Below, in pieces: positions 1-9,050 of a DNA stretch of 64,000 bases. The translations under genes and the position numbers were made by a program. The notes beneath the pieces were generated by a model. That model did not search any database, was not told the origin of the DNA, and worked only from the letters and a program-made list of their open reading frames with translations. Positions within the stretch are counted from its first letter, which is position 1. The number at the start of each line of letters is the position of its first letter. The DNA lies in the NCBI RefSeq assembly GCF_944384765.1, contig NZ_CALWUM010000007.1, positions 17,785 through 81,784 on the forward strand, given 5' to 3'. The stretch comes from an uncultured Agathobaculum sp. Lineage in GTDB: Bacteria; Bacillota; Clostridia; Oscillospirales; Butyricicoccaceae.

Positions 1-800
<800 letters not shown>

Positions 801-1712
801 GTGAAGCATTTACTCAAGCTGCTCGACTGCTCGACCGAGGAGATCATCAGCCTGCTCGACCTGGCCGACCAGCTCAAATATGAAAAGAAGCACAATATCT
901 CGCACCGCCATCTGGAGGGCAAGAGTCTGGGCATGATTTTCCAGAAGTCCTCCACCCGCACCCGCGTGTCGTTCGAGACCGGTATGTACCAGCTCGGCGG
1001 CCAGGCGCTGTTCCTGTCCAACCGCGACCTGCAGATCGGCCGCGGCGAGCCTGTGCAGGACACTGCGCGCGTGCTGTCCCGCTATCTGGACGGCATCATG
1101 ATCCGCACCTATGCGCAGAAAGAGGTTGAGGACCTCGCGGAATATGGCTCGGTGCCGGTCATCAATGGCCTGACTGACTTCTGCCATCCCTGCCAGGTGC
1201 TGGCCGACCTGATGACCATTCGCGAGAAGTTCGCCGTACTCGAGGGTATCAAGATGTGCTATATCGGCGACGGCAACAATATGGCAAACTCACTGATCGT
1301 CGGCGGCCTCAAGACTGGCATGAAGGTCTCGATTGCTACGCCCGAGGGCTACCGCCCGCACGAGAAGGTGCTGGCATTTGCCGAGCCCAACTCGAACTTC
1401 TTCCTGACCGATGACCCGATGAAGGCCGCGGAGAACGCGGACGTTGTCATCACGGATACCTGGGCTTCCATGGGTATGGAGGCTGAGAAGGAAGTCCGCA
1501 TGCAGGCGTTCAAGGGCTATCAGGTCAACGACGAGCTGCTTGCTGCGGCCAAGCCCGGCTGCATGGTGCAGCATTGCCTGCCCGCTTACCGTGAACAGGA
1601 GATCACGACCAAGGTGTTTGAAGCGCACGCGGACGAGATCTTCGAGGAAGCGGAAAACCGTCTGCACGCCCAGAAGGCCGTTATGGTCACGCTGATGGGC
1701 AAGCAGGACTGA
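801..1712 (+). CDS. argF: Ornithine carbamoyltransferase
   Basis: Catalyses carbamoyl phosphate plus ornithine to citrulline in arginine synthesis. The 303-residue length is normal for the family. Visible motifs are the carbamoyl-phosphate loop STRTR (residues 51-55), HPCQ (129-132) and HCLP (258-261, the catalytic Cys loop). The start is GTG at 801, immediately after the argD stop with no spacer, so translation probably depends on coupling to argD. An arcB-type catabolic role is less likely because no arcA or arcC is adjacent and the partner is biosynthetic argD. All catalytic motifs are intact. Confidence 0.95.
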   Translation: MKHLLKLLDCSTEEIISLLDLADQLKYEKKHNISHRHLEGKSLGMIFQKSSTRTRVSFETGMYQLGGQALFLSNRDLQIGRGEPVQDTARVLSRYLDGIMIRTYAQKEVEDLAEYGSVPVINGLTDFCHPCQVLADLMTIREKFAVLEGIKMCYIGDGNNMANSLIVGGLKTGMKVSIATPEGYRPHEKVLAFAEPNSNFFLTDDPMKAAENADVVITDTWASMGMEAEKEVRMQAFKGYQVNDELLAAAKPGCMVQHCLPAYREQEITTKVFEAHADEIFEEAENRLHAQKAVMVTLMGKQD

Positions 1713-1741
1713 GCAAAACGCACCGGAGGCGGAGGACGGCA

Positions 1742-1903
1742 ATGGAGCGATTTTCGAAAGTCTACACCCAGGGCGTGATCGACGTTATGGAGATCTGGGT
1801 CGACCGGGAGACCGGCGTGCAGTATCTGTTTCACAAGGACGGCAACGCCGCCGGCCTCACCCCGTTGCTCGATCAGCAGGGGAAGCCGGTTGTGAAATCG
1901 TGA
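1742..1903 (+). CDS. DUF6440 family small protein
   Basis: A 53-residue protein starting at ATG 1742 behind a GGAGG site, 29 bases after argF. The pattern (an RFxxVYxQG-like start, then DRETGVQYLF and GGLTPLLDQQGKPV-like text, here AAGLTPLLDQQGKPVVK) matches small DUF6440 proteins common in Clostridia. It has no signal peptide, membrane segment or catalytic motif, and the function is unknown. It sits between argF and the shared terminator, so it is probably the last gene of the arginine transcript. The family assignment is by remembered motif only. Confidence 0.75.
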   Translation: MERFSKVYTQGVIDVMEIWVDRETGVQYLFHKDGNAAGLTPLLDQQGKPVVKS

Positions 1904-1919
1904 ATATTCTTTCATAATC

Positions 1920-1957
1920 AAAAGGCAGTCATCCAGACAAAGGATGACTGCCTTTTT
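1920..1957. terminator. Bidirectional Rho-independent terminator
   Basis: Perfect 11-base arms AGGCAGTCATC/GATGACTGCCT with a short loop, flanked by A-rich and T-rich runs on the two sides. It lies between the convergent arginine operon and hydrogenase operon and can serve both. Confidence 0.9.
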
Positions 1958-1964
1958 GCTGTGC

Positions 1965-3722
1965 TCAGCGGTTCTGTGGCATCTGCCACGCAAAGTGGTC
2001 GCAGTGCAGCAGGTGCTCGGCTTTTTCCGAGCAGGGTTCGCCCAGATCCTCGCGGTACAGCGCCTGTACCGCCGGATTTTCGTGCGAATAGCGGAGGGAA
2101 GCGTGCCGGTCGAGGTCATACAGCACCTCGCCGCGTGTTTCGGCCTTTTCACGGTCGCTGCCATCCACCGGCTGGCCGCCGCCGCCCGCGCAGCCGCCCG
2201 GGCAGGCCATGATCTCGACAAACTCGTATTTCACCTCGCCGCGCCGGATCGCTTTGATCAGCCGCCGCGCATTGGACAGGCCGCTGGTAACTGCACAGTG
2301 CAGCGTTGTCCCGGCGAGATCGAACGAGGCCTCGCGCCAGCCGTGGATGTTGCCATCGCTGCGCACCGCGCGGAACGCATCCGCGGGCGGATTTTCGCCG
2401 GTGGCAAGGAAATAGGCCGAGCGCAGAGCGGCCTCCATCACGCCGCCGGTCGCACCAAAGATCACGCCCGCGCCCGTGCCGTCGCCCAGCGGAGAGTCGA
2501 ATGGTGACTCCTCGAGGTGCGGCACGTCGATGTGCTCGGCGCGCGCCATACGCGCAAACTCGCGCGTGGTGAGCACCAGATCAACGTCGTTGCCCGCGTC
2601 CGGGAGAGATTGCATACCGGGCAGCTCGCATTCGGCTTTTTTCGCCACACACGGCATGATGGAAATACTGAAAATATCCTTGGGTTCCAGCCCGAGCCGT
2701 TTTGCCAGCCAGGTTTTGGCCACCGCACCAAACATCTGCTGCGGAGATTTTGCAGTGGACAGGCGGCCGGTCAGGTCGGGGTACTGGGATTTGAGGAAGC
2801 GCACCCAGCCCGGACAGCAGGAGGTAAACATCGGCAGGCTGGCAAGGTCGCCCGCCTGCAAACGGTGCAGCAGTTCGGTGCCCTCCTCCATAATGGTCAA
2901 GTCGGCGGAGAACGTGGTGTCATACACATAGTCGGCGCCCATCTGGCGCAGGGCGGTCACAAGCTGGCCCACGGTCGCCGCGCCGCTGTCCATGCCGAAG
3001 GTTTCGCCCCAGGCGGTGCGCACAGCAGGTGCGATCTGCACGATCGTCACCTTGCCGGGGTCTGCAAGCGCGGAGAAGGCCTTGGCGGTGTCGTCGCGCT
3101 CGCGCAGCGCGCCGGTCGGACAGTGGGTGATGCACTGGCCGCACAGCGAGCAGTCAGCCTCCTTGATAAACCGGTTGCCGGATACGTCGATCGTGGTGCG
3201 CGAGCCGGAACCGCTCACGTCCCACACCGAAAGCGACTGCATTTTGTCGCACACCTGCACGCAGCGCATACATTTGATGCACTTGTTCACGTCGCGGTAG
3301 AGCGGGAAGGTGGTTGTCCAGACCGCTTTTTTACCGTGTGCAAGGTCGGACGGGTAGGGGATGCGCAGCACGCCCAGATCGTTTGCCACTTTTTGCAGCT
3401 GGCAGGTACCCGAGCGCACGCAGGTGGCGCACATATTGTCATGCTGGGACAGGATCAGCTCAACATTGGTCCGGCGCGCCTCGCGCACGCGCGGGGAGTT
3501 GGTGTGAATCACCATACCTTCGACTACTACATTGTTGCAGGAGGGAACCAGCTTGCCCTCGCCCTCAATCTCGACGCAGCACACGCGGCAGGCGGAAATC
3601 TCGTTGAGGTCTTTGAGATAGCACAGGTTGGGGATTTCAATGCCGGCGGAAGCGGCCGCGTCTAGGATGGTGGTGCCTTCCGGCACAGCGACCGGCACCC
3701 CATTGATCGTTACGTTTACCAT
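1965..3722 (-). CDS. hydA: [FeFe] hydrogenase catalytic subunit
   Basis: Cytoplasmic proton-reducing or H2-oxidising enzyme of 585 residues. In order: plant-type [2Fe-2S] domain (C34, C45, C48, C62); His-Cys3 cluster (H94, C98, C101, C107); two [4Fe-4S] clusters (C148-C158 and C191-C201); and the H-cluster domain with L1 TSCCPGW (300-306), L2 MPCVAKKAE (from 356) and L3 MACPGGCAGGGGQP (505-518). All H-cluster ligands and the proton-transfer Cys are present. The ATG at 3722 was chosen because AAAGGAGGG lies about 10 bases upstream; the longer open frame lacks a site. The gene overlaps its upstream partner by 7 bases (ATGGTAA), which suggests translational coupling. Its electron partner is a GltD-like flavoprotein, not a NuoF-type subunit. 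Confidence 0.95.
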   Translation of the reverse strand: MVNVTINGVPVAVPEGTTILDAAASAGIEIPNLCYLKDLNEISACRVCCVEIEGEGKLVPSCNNVVVEGMVIHTNSPRVREARRTNVELILSQHDNMCATCVRSGTCQLQKVANDLGVLRIPYPSDLAHGKKAVWTTTFPLYRDVNKCIKCMRCVQVCDKMQSLSVWDVSGSGSRTTIDVSGNRFIKEADCSLCGQCITHCPTGALRERDDTAKAFSALADPGKVTIVQIAPAVRTAWGETFGMDSGAATVGQLVTALRQMGADYVYDTTFSADLTIMEEGTELLHRLQAGDLASLPMFTSCCPGWVRFLKSQYPDLTGRLSTAKSPQQMFGAVAKTWLAKRLGLEPKDIFSISIMPCVAKKAECELPGMQSLPDAGNDVDLVLTTREFARMARAEHIDVPHLEESPFDSPLGDGTGAGVIFGATGGVMEAALRSAYFLATGENPPADAFRAVRSDGNIHGWREASFDLAGTTLHCAVTSGLSNARRLIKAIRRGEVKYEFVEIMACPGGCAGGGGQPVDGSDREKAETRGEVLYDLDRHASLRYSHENPAVQALYREDLGEPCSEKAEHLLHCDHFAWQMPQNR

Positions 3723-5548
3723 TTGGAAGACCGCCCTCCTTTGAAGATGCCATAGCCGAAGTGGTCGCACCGCAGGCAGCGGGAAGTTTCCTGATGTGCT
3801 TCCTCCTCGGTCATGCCGCATTTGACCAGCTCAAAATTGTCAAGACATTCGTCCACCGGGCGGTTGCGCAGTTCGACGCGGCCGCAGGCCGGGGAGTTGG
3901 TCAGGTGCGGGGCAGGAATGTCGACATCGGATTCGATCATGTGATGGAAACCGAGGTGGGTGTCGATATTGGCGGCTGCGACCTTGCCGGCCGCGACCGC
4001 ACGGATGACGGTTGCGGGTCCGGTGACCGCGTCGCCGCCGGCGAACACATGCGGGGTGTTGGGCACAAAAGCATCCGATTCCGCCTGGATTTTGCCGCGC
4101 ACGACCGGTGTCAGTTGCTCGAACGGCTGGGAGTCGATCGATTGGCCGATTGCGACAATGACAATGTCGCACGGGATGCGGCGCAGCGGCGAGGCTGCGT
4201 CGCGCGGGCGCGGGCGGCCGTCCGGGCCATAGTCCCCGATGATCTGCGGGCGCGTCCACATGGCGGTTACACGGCCGTTCTCGTCCGCTTCGATATGGTC
4301 GGGCGCCTGAAGCGACAGGATCTCGCAGCCCTCGCCCTGGGCGTCAGCAATTTCCTCGATCAGCGCGGTCATATCCTCGATGCGGCGGCGGTAGGCACAG
4401 GCGACCGACTGCGCGCCCAGGCGGATCGAGGTGCGCGCGGCATCCATGGCTACGTTTCCGCCGCCAATCACACACACGCGCTTGCCGCGGAAGTCGGGGC
4501 GATGGCCTTCGCCGATGTCACGCAGCAGCTGCACGGCCGAGTAGACGCCGTCGCTGTCCTCGCCGTCAATGCCGATTTTTTTGTCATTGTGTGCGCCGAT
4601 GGCGATGTAGACCGCGTCAAAACGGTTCTCAAAATCGGCAAATGGGATATCCTTGCCGATCGCCACGCCGGTATGCACCTCGATGCCGGTGGACAGGATA
4701 AAATCGATATCCGCATCCAGCTTTTCGGGCGGCAGGCGGTAATCCGGAATGCCGTAGCGCAGCATACCGCCGAGCTGGGGGCGCTGGTCAAACACAACGA
4801 CCTTGTGCCCCATGAGCGACAAAAAGTAGGCCGCCGACAGGCCGCAGGGCCCGCCGCCGATCACGCCGATGGTCTTGCCGGTCGGCGCAGCGCAGGAGGG
4901 TGCGGTCCAGTCGGTCGCATGATCGCACACAAAGCGCTTGATGCCGCAGATGTTGACCGCGTCGTCTACCATGCGGCGGCGGCAGCGCGCTTCACAGGGG
5001 TGCTCGCATACATAGCCGCATACGGTGGGGAAGGGGTTGTCCTTGCGGATCAGACGGACGGCATCGTTGTAGCGGCCGGCGCGCGCCAGCGCAATATAGC
5101 CCGGAATATCCACCCCGGCGGGGCAGAGCGCCACACAGGGCACGGGCTGGTTGAGGCCGAACAGACAGCGGCCATGCGTGACGTGTGAGATGTAATCGTC
5201 GCGGAAACCCTGCACACCTTGCAGCACCATACGGGCGGCCTCATAGCCGATCGCACAATCTGCGGTATCCTGGATGACACGCGCGGTTTTTTCAATCAGG
5301 TCGATGGTTTCGGGCGTAGCGGTCGAATCCAGCACAGCCTCGAGCAGGTGGGTCAGCTGCCCCAGACCGATACGGCAGGGGACGCATTTTCCGCAGGTCT
5401 GCGCGTGGCACAGACGCAAAAAAGATAAAGCCATATCGACCGGACACAGGCCCGGCGGACTGGCGCTGATACGGTGTTCAACGTCGCGGTACAGGCTCTC
5501 AACAACCTTTTGCGCCCGCCCCGGCGTTTCGATGGACAGTCGGCTCAA
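3716..5548 (-). CDS. Iron-sulfur flavoprotein, NuoF C-terminal bundle fused to GltD-like NAD(P)H oxidoreductase
   Basis: A 610-residue electron-transfer partner for the hydrogenase. Residues 1-130 resemble only the C-terminal [4Fe-4S] helical domain of NuoF (TCGKCVPCRIG with a fourth Cys at 98); the FMN/NADH Rossmann part of NuoF is absent. Residues 130-210 carry the GltD-type Cys clusters (PCVALCPAG, then C177, C181, C185, C189). An FAD-binding GGGPCGLSA follows near 231, then an NAD(P)-binding VIGGGNVAMDAAR. The start is TTG at 5548 behind GGAGG with a 7-base spacer. It is the first gene of the hydrogenase operon. Family knowledge supports electron transfer between NAD(P)H and FeS clusters; whether it bifurcates electrons cannot be read from sequence. 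Confidence 0.88.
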   Translation of the reverse strand: MSRLSIETPGRAQKVVESLYRDVEHRISASPPGLCPVDMALSFLRLCHAQTCGKCVPCRIGLGQLTHLLEAVLDSTATPETIDLIEKTARVIQDTADCAIGYEAARMVLQGVQGFRDDYISHVTHGRCLFGLNQPVPCVALCPAGVDIPGYIALARAGRYNDAVRLIRKDNPFPTVCGYVCEHPCEARCRRRMVDDAVNICGIKRFVCDHATDWTAPSCAAPTGKTIGVIGGGPCGLSAAYFLSLMGHKVVVFDQRPQLGGMLRYGIPDYRLPPEKLDADIDFILSTGIEVHTGVAIGKDIPFADFENRFDAVYIAIGAHNDKKIGIDGEDSDGVYSAVQLLRDIGEGHRPDFRGKRVCVIGGGNVAMDAARTSIRLGAQSVACAYRRRIEDMTALIEEIADAQGEGCEILSLQAPDHIEADENGRVTAMWTRPQIIGDYGPDGRPRPRDAASPLRRIPCDIVIVAIGQSIDSQPFEQLTPVVRGKIQAESDAFVPNTPHVFAGGDAVTGPATVIRAVAAGKVAAANIDTHLGFHHMIESDVDIPAPHLTNSPACGRVELRNRPVDECLDNFELVKCGMTEEEAHQETSRCLRCDHFGYGIFKGGRSSKW

Positions 5549-5580
5549 GAGGAGTCCTCCTTTGACAATGTGATACGTTC

Positions 5581-5609
5581 ATCATAATATAAATTAGGCA
5601 AAAGGTCAA
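5581..5609 (-). promoter_or_regulatory. Sigma-A promoter of the hydrogenase operon
   Basis: On the minus strand, -35 TTGACC (5604-5609), a 17-base spacer and -10 TATGAT (5581-5586), about 30 bases before the TTG start. A second TATAAT lies farther upstream (5639-5644) without a convincing -35. No Rex-type TTGTTAA palindrome was found. Confidence 0.75.
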
Positions 5610-5705
5610 TTATCTTCCTTGTAAAATCTTTTGTTTCGATTATATTGCACAAAAATGGTAAGATTTCATCCGCCTGCCGGAGACAGTTCTCCGCGCAGCA
5701 GACAG

Positions 5706-5745
5706 AAAAACACCGTTTGCTGCTTCTGCAGCAAACGGTGTTTTT
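5706..5745. terminator. Rho-independent terminator after the deoR operon
   Basis: Perfect 13-base arms CACCGTTTGCTGC/GCAGCAAACGGTG with a TTCT loop and A5/T5 flanks. In the minus direction it follows the DeoR gene by about 50 bases and separates it from the hydrogenase promoter. Confidence 0.92.
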
Positions 5746-5792
5746 GTGATCGACAGAGAACCGTTATAAAAACTTAATATGCGGGATATCGT

Positions 5793-6554
5793 TTATCCGG
5801 AACAGAGCACCTGCTTATCCCGCGTGCGGCAGGCGGCTGCGACTTCCTCGGGCAGCGCGTCATCTGACACGATGCCGTCGATGTCATCCAGTGCAGCAAA
5901 GGTAAACGCGCTTTTCAGACCGACCTTGCCCGCATCCATCAGCACATAGCTGCGCTCGGACTGCGCGATAACCGCGCGCTTGAGCTGGGCTTCCTCCTCC
6001 ATGCCGCAGGAGAAGCCGCTCTTTTCCGAAAAGCTTGTCGTGCCGATGAACGCAAGGTCAAAATTCACCTGACTGATAAACTGCACCGGATGCACGCCGC
6101 ACAGGCTTTGGCTGTACCGGTTGACAAATCCGCCGGGCAGGAACACCCGGGCCTGGGTCAGCCGCAGCAGTTCGGATACACAGGACAGGCTGCTGGTAAA
6201 GATCTGATAGCGCTCATCCGGGATCAGGCGGGCGAGTGCGGTTGTCGTGCTGCCGGAATCCAGATAAATGGTCATGTCCGGCCGCAGCAGGGTGAGCGCG
6301 CGGCGCGCGATCTGCGCCTTTTCCGGCGCGGCGCGCAGGCTGCGGCGGGGCAGAAAGTCGTCTGTTCCGACGACGACCTCGACCGATTTGGCGCCGCCGT
6401 GCACGCGGACCAGACGGCGCTCCTCGTCGAGCGCCTTAAGGTCGGTGCGCAGCGTCATTTCGGATACCTCCGGGAACGCCGCCTTGAGCTGGGAAAAGCT
6501 GACCGTTCCCAGCCGGTTGACAAATTCTACAATTTTCTGACGGCGTTCCTGCAT
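5793..6554 (-). CDS. DeoR-family transcriptional regulator of the sugar operon
   Basis: A 253-residue regulator, normal for DeoR/FruR proteins. The N-terminal winged HTH is QERRQKIVEFVNRLG...SEMTLRTDLKALDE. The C-terminal DeoRC sugar-phosphate sensor shows YLDSGSTTTALA and a late LMDAGKVG. ATG 6554 was chosen because a GAGAGGA-type site precedes it and it begins exactly at the HTH; the longer frame would overlap the upstream dehydrogenase. It is the last gene of fruK-dehydrogenase-deoR. By family analogy it represses its own operon and is released by a sugar phosphate such as fructose-1-phosphate. The palindrome at 8927-8941 is the likely operator. Confidence 0.9.
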   Translation of the reverse strand: MQERRQKIVEFVNRLGTVSFSQLKAAFPEVSEMTLRTDLKALDEERRLVRVHGGAKSVEVVVGTDDFLPRRSLRAAPEKAQIARRALTLLRPDMTIYLDSGSTTTALARLIPDERYQIFTSSLSCVSELLRLTQARVFLPGGFVNRYSQSLCGVHPVQFISQVNFDLAFIGTTSFSEKSGFSCGMEEEAQLKRAVIAQSERSYVLMDAGKVGLKSAFTFAALDDIDGIVSDDALPEEVAAACRTRDKQVLCSG

Positions 6555-6586
6555 GAAGGTATTCTTCCTCTCTCTTCTTTTTGGGG

Positions 6587-7849
6587 TCAGTTCTGCACCC
6601 AGTTGGCGAGCAGGTATTCCTCGGCCTCCGGGCACCACAGGCCGTTGTGCGCGTCCACGATGTCGGCCAGCGCGCTAAAGCGCGCGTCCTCCGCACCCTT
6701 GGCGCGGAAATCCTCGATCGCGGTCAGCGGCATGGTGATATGAGTGTAGATCAGCTTTTTGCCGCCCGGGATCTTGGGCAGGTTGAGTGTGGTTTCGGCT
6801 GCTGCGTCCAAACCGCCGATGTGGGTGACCATGACCGACGGATCGATGCGGCCCGCAGCGGTCAGCTCGAGCGACTCGATCATATCCGCGGTGTTGCCGC
6901 CGGTTGTGCCGATGACATGGGTGGAGTTGTAGTGCACATCGTAGAAATTCAGCTTGGCCGAGAATTTCGGGTCGGTCGGGCCGGCGAAGAAGTTCAGGCA
7001 GCCGTCGCGGCCGAGGATATCGCTCGACAGCTCGACAACCTGTGCCACCGGCGCGTAGCAGAACACATCGTCAAAGCCGGTGCCGCCGGTGAGCGCGCGC
7101 AGCTCAGCTGCCGCGTCCTCCATGCCTGCAGTGTTGACAAAGTGCAGCTCAATGCCGTCCTTTGCCGCTTCTTCCACCGGGAACAGCTGCTCGGCGCGCG
7201 CCAGACGCTCGGCGTTGATATCGGTCACAACGACCAGCGAGGGACGCACGTCGCGGTGCAGCGCGTAGGTCAGCGCGCCCAGGCCCATCGGGCCGGCCGC
7301 GGCCAGCAGTGCGAGCTTGCCGCCCTTGCGGATACCCATCTCGTGCTCATACACGCCCATGCGGGTGTGGAAGCAGGCGTTGAACGCGCCGATGCTGCAG
7401 CTCATCGGCTCAGCGAGCGAAGCCTCGTAGTACGCCTTGCCCTTGTACTCGAGCAGGCAGCCCAGCTCCATCACCTCGGCGGGAATGACGCAGTAGGTCG
7501 TGTCGCCGCCAAAGAACTCGTAGGAATAGCCAGGGGACCACATGGTGCCCTTGTAGTTGAGCGCGGGCTGCAGGGTGAACTTCATGCCGGGCTTGAATTT
7601 GTCCGCATGCTTGGCGCCAACCTTGACAATGTCGCCCGCAAACTCATGGCCCATGATGGCCGGATGCTCAGCGACATCCTCGTGGACGCGCTTATGCTTG
7701 ACACCCAGGATAGCGCACTTATAGGTGGACATACAGATACTGTCGGATACCACCTTGACCAAAATTTCGTCGTCCTTGATCTCAGGCAGCTCAAACTCCT
7801 CCAGACGGAGGTCGTTGGCGGCGTGCAGACGGACTGCTTTTGCTTTCAT
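6587..7849 (-). CDS. Sorbose-1-phosphate reductase-like zinc-type dehydrogenase
   Basis: A 420-residue medium-chain dehydrogenase most like SorE, which interconverts L-sorbose-1-phosphate and D-glucitol-6-phosphate. An ADH-like N-terminal domain holds the conserved GHEFAGD near residue 74. The Rossmann part has GPMGLGALTYA followed by VVVTDIN. Instead of the standard CGSD zinc motif it has CMSTYKC. ATG 7849 has AAAGGAG ten bases upstream. It sits between fruK and deoR. Because it should act on the carbon next to the phosphate, oxidation of mannitol-1-phosphate would give fructose-1-phosphate, the FruK substrate. That is inference from family and chemistry; sorbitol or another hexitol phosphate remains possible. 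Confidence 0.78.
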   Translation of the reverse strand: MKAKAVRLHAANDLRLEEFELPEIKDDEILVKVVSDSICMSTYKCAILGVKHKRVHEDVAEHPAIMGHEFAGDIVKVGAKHADKFKPGMKFTLQPALNYKGTMWSPGYSYEFFGGDTTYCVIPAEVMELGCLLEYKGKAYYEASLAEPMSCSIGAFNACFHTRMGVYEHEMGIRKGGKLALLAAAGPMGLGALTYALHRDVRPSLVVVTDINAERLARAEQLFPVEEAAKDGIELHFVNTAGMEDAAAELRALTGGTGFDDVFCYAPVAQVVELSSDILGRDGCLNFFAGPTDPKFSAKLNFYDVHYNSTHVIGTTGGNTADMIESLELTAAGRIDPSVMVTHIGGLDAAAETTLNLPKIPGGKKLIYTHITMPLTAIEDFRAKGAEDARFSALADIVDAHNGLWCPEAEEYLLANWVQN

Positions 7850-7906
7850 AGTAAAAATCTCCTTTGTTCTCACACAGTGCGATAGGCGGCCGGGAAAACA
7901 GCCGCT

Positions 7907-8836
7907 TCAGATCGAATGAAATACCACGCGCGGCAGCAGCTCATCCACTGCGCTGCGCTCTGCGGCCTGCGAGCCGCTGCACATGACGTTGGCCGCGCTC
8001 GTTGCAACGGCCAGGCGGACGGTATCCTCGTCGCTCATGCCCTGCTCGGCGGCATATGCCAGCGCAGCGACCATGCTGTCGCCCGCGCCCACCGTGCTGC
8101 CAACCGGCACCTTGAGCCCTTCGGCGCGGAACGCGCGGTCCGCGCTGACAAACAGCGCGCCGTCTCCGCCCATGGAGACGACCACGCGCTCCACGCCTTG
8201 CGCGATCATCTCGCGCGCCGCGGCGAGCAGGTCGTCCGCGGTTTCGAGCGTGCGCCCGGTCAGGCGGGACAGCTCGTGATTGTTGGGCTTGGCAAGATAG
8301 GGCTTGGCCGCAAGGCCGTGCGCCAGCGGCTCGCCGTCCGCATCCAGAAAGACGCGCGCGCCCGCTTCGCGGCAGGCGGCGGTCCACACGCCGTAAGTAT
8401 CCGCCGGTGCGCCCTTAGGCAGGCTGCCCGAGAGCACCACGATGTCGCCGGGCTGTATCGCAGCGGTGACTGCATGCAGCATACCGTCCAGCGTGTCCTG
8501 CGTGACAGTCAGGCCGGGTTCATTGAGGTCGGTGTTGGTGTGTCGTGCAGGGTCGATGACCTTGAGGTTGGTGCGGGTCTCGCCCTCGACAAAGGTGAAA
8601 TTGCAGGCAATGCCGAGCGCATCCATCGCGTCCGCGATGCGGCGGCCGGTTGCGCCGCCCAGCACGCCGACTGCGGTGCTCTTGCCGCCCAGCTTGGCGA
8701 TCACCTTGGAGACGTTCAGTCCCTTGCCGCCCGGGTCGGTGCGGATGGTGGTGATGCGGTTGACCGCATCCAGGGAAAAGTCCGGGATCTCCACGGTTTT
8801 ATCCAGTGCGGGGTTGAGTGTTACTGTGATGATCAC
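7907..8836 (-). CDS. fruK: 1-Phosphofructokinase
   Basis: PfkB-family kinase converting fructose-1-phosphate to fructose-1,6-bisphosphate; 309 residues. It has signature 1 GGKGLNVS (36-43), SGSLP (136-140) and signature 2 GAGDSM (250-255) with the catalytic Asp 253. The start is GTG at 8836, seven bases after AGGAGG; upstream frame has no better start. It is the first gene of the operon, with a promoter and operator just upstream. Tagatose-6-phosphate kinase (LacC) is the main alternative because the families overlap. No fruA (fructose PTS) accompanies it, which is unusual for fruK. Confidence 0.88.
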   Translation of the reverse strand: MIITVTLNPALDKTVEIPDFSLDAVNRITTIRTDPGGKGLNVSKVIAKLGGKSTAVGVLGGATGRRIADAMDALGIACNFTFVEGETRTNLKVIDPARHTNTDLNEPGLTVTQDTLDGMLHAVTAAIQPGDIVVLSGSLPKGAPADTYGVWTAACREAGARVFLDADGEPLAHGLAAKPYLAKPNNHELSRLTGRTLETADDLLAAAREMIAQGVERVVVSMGGDGALFVSADRAFRAEGLKVPVGSTVGAGDSMVAALAYAAEQGMSDEDTVRLAVATSAANVMCSGSQAAERSAVDELLPRVVFHSI

Positions 8837-8903
8837 ATCATTACCTCCTGCCGGTGCGGCGTACTCCGCCCACCGCCGATATTCAAAACGAAAGCCTATA
8901 ATT

Positions 8904-8932
8904 ATGATAGAAACAATAATTTTTGTTTTCAA
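8904..8932 (-). promoter_or_regulatory. Sigma-A promoter of fruK operon
   Basis: Minus strand -35 TTGAAA (8927-8932), a 17-base spacer, -10 TATCAT (8904-8909). The fruK GTG start lies about 70 bases downstream. Confidence 0.75.
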
Positions 8933-8941
8933 CTGTTGAAA
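8927..8941. promoter_or_regulatory. Candidate DeoR operator overlapping the -35 box
   Basis: Perfect 15-base palindrome TTTCAAC-T-GTTGAAA that contains the -35 hexamer. An imperfect GAAACAA/TTGTTTTC pair lies beside it (8910-8930). The placement fits repression by the DeoR regulator encoded at the end of the same operon. Confidence 0.6.
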
Positions 8942-8975
8942 CAACAATTTTGAAGCAAGTTTTTTATTCAGAATA

Positions 8976-9016
8976 CACAAACCCCACCCGGGAGGTACCC
9001 GCGGGTGGGGTTTGTG
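8976..9016 (-). terminator. Hairpin ending the PRD regulator transcript
   Basis: Perfect 15-base arms CACAAACCCCACCCG/CGGGTGGGGTTTGTG about 35 bases after the stop at 9051. There is no clean T-run behind it, so it could also be a mainly 3'-protective hairpin. Confidence 0.65.
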
Positions 9017-9050
9017 TGGTATTGGTATGGGATAGCAGAACGGCGCTGCC

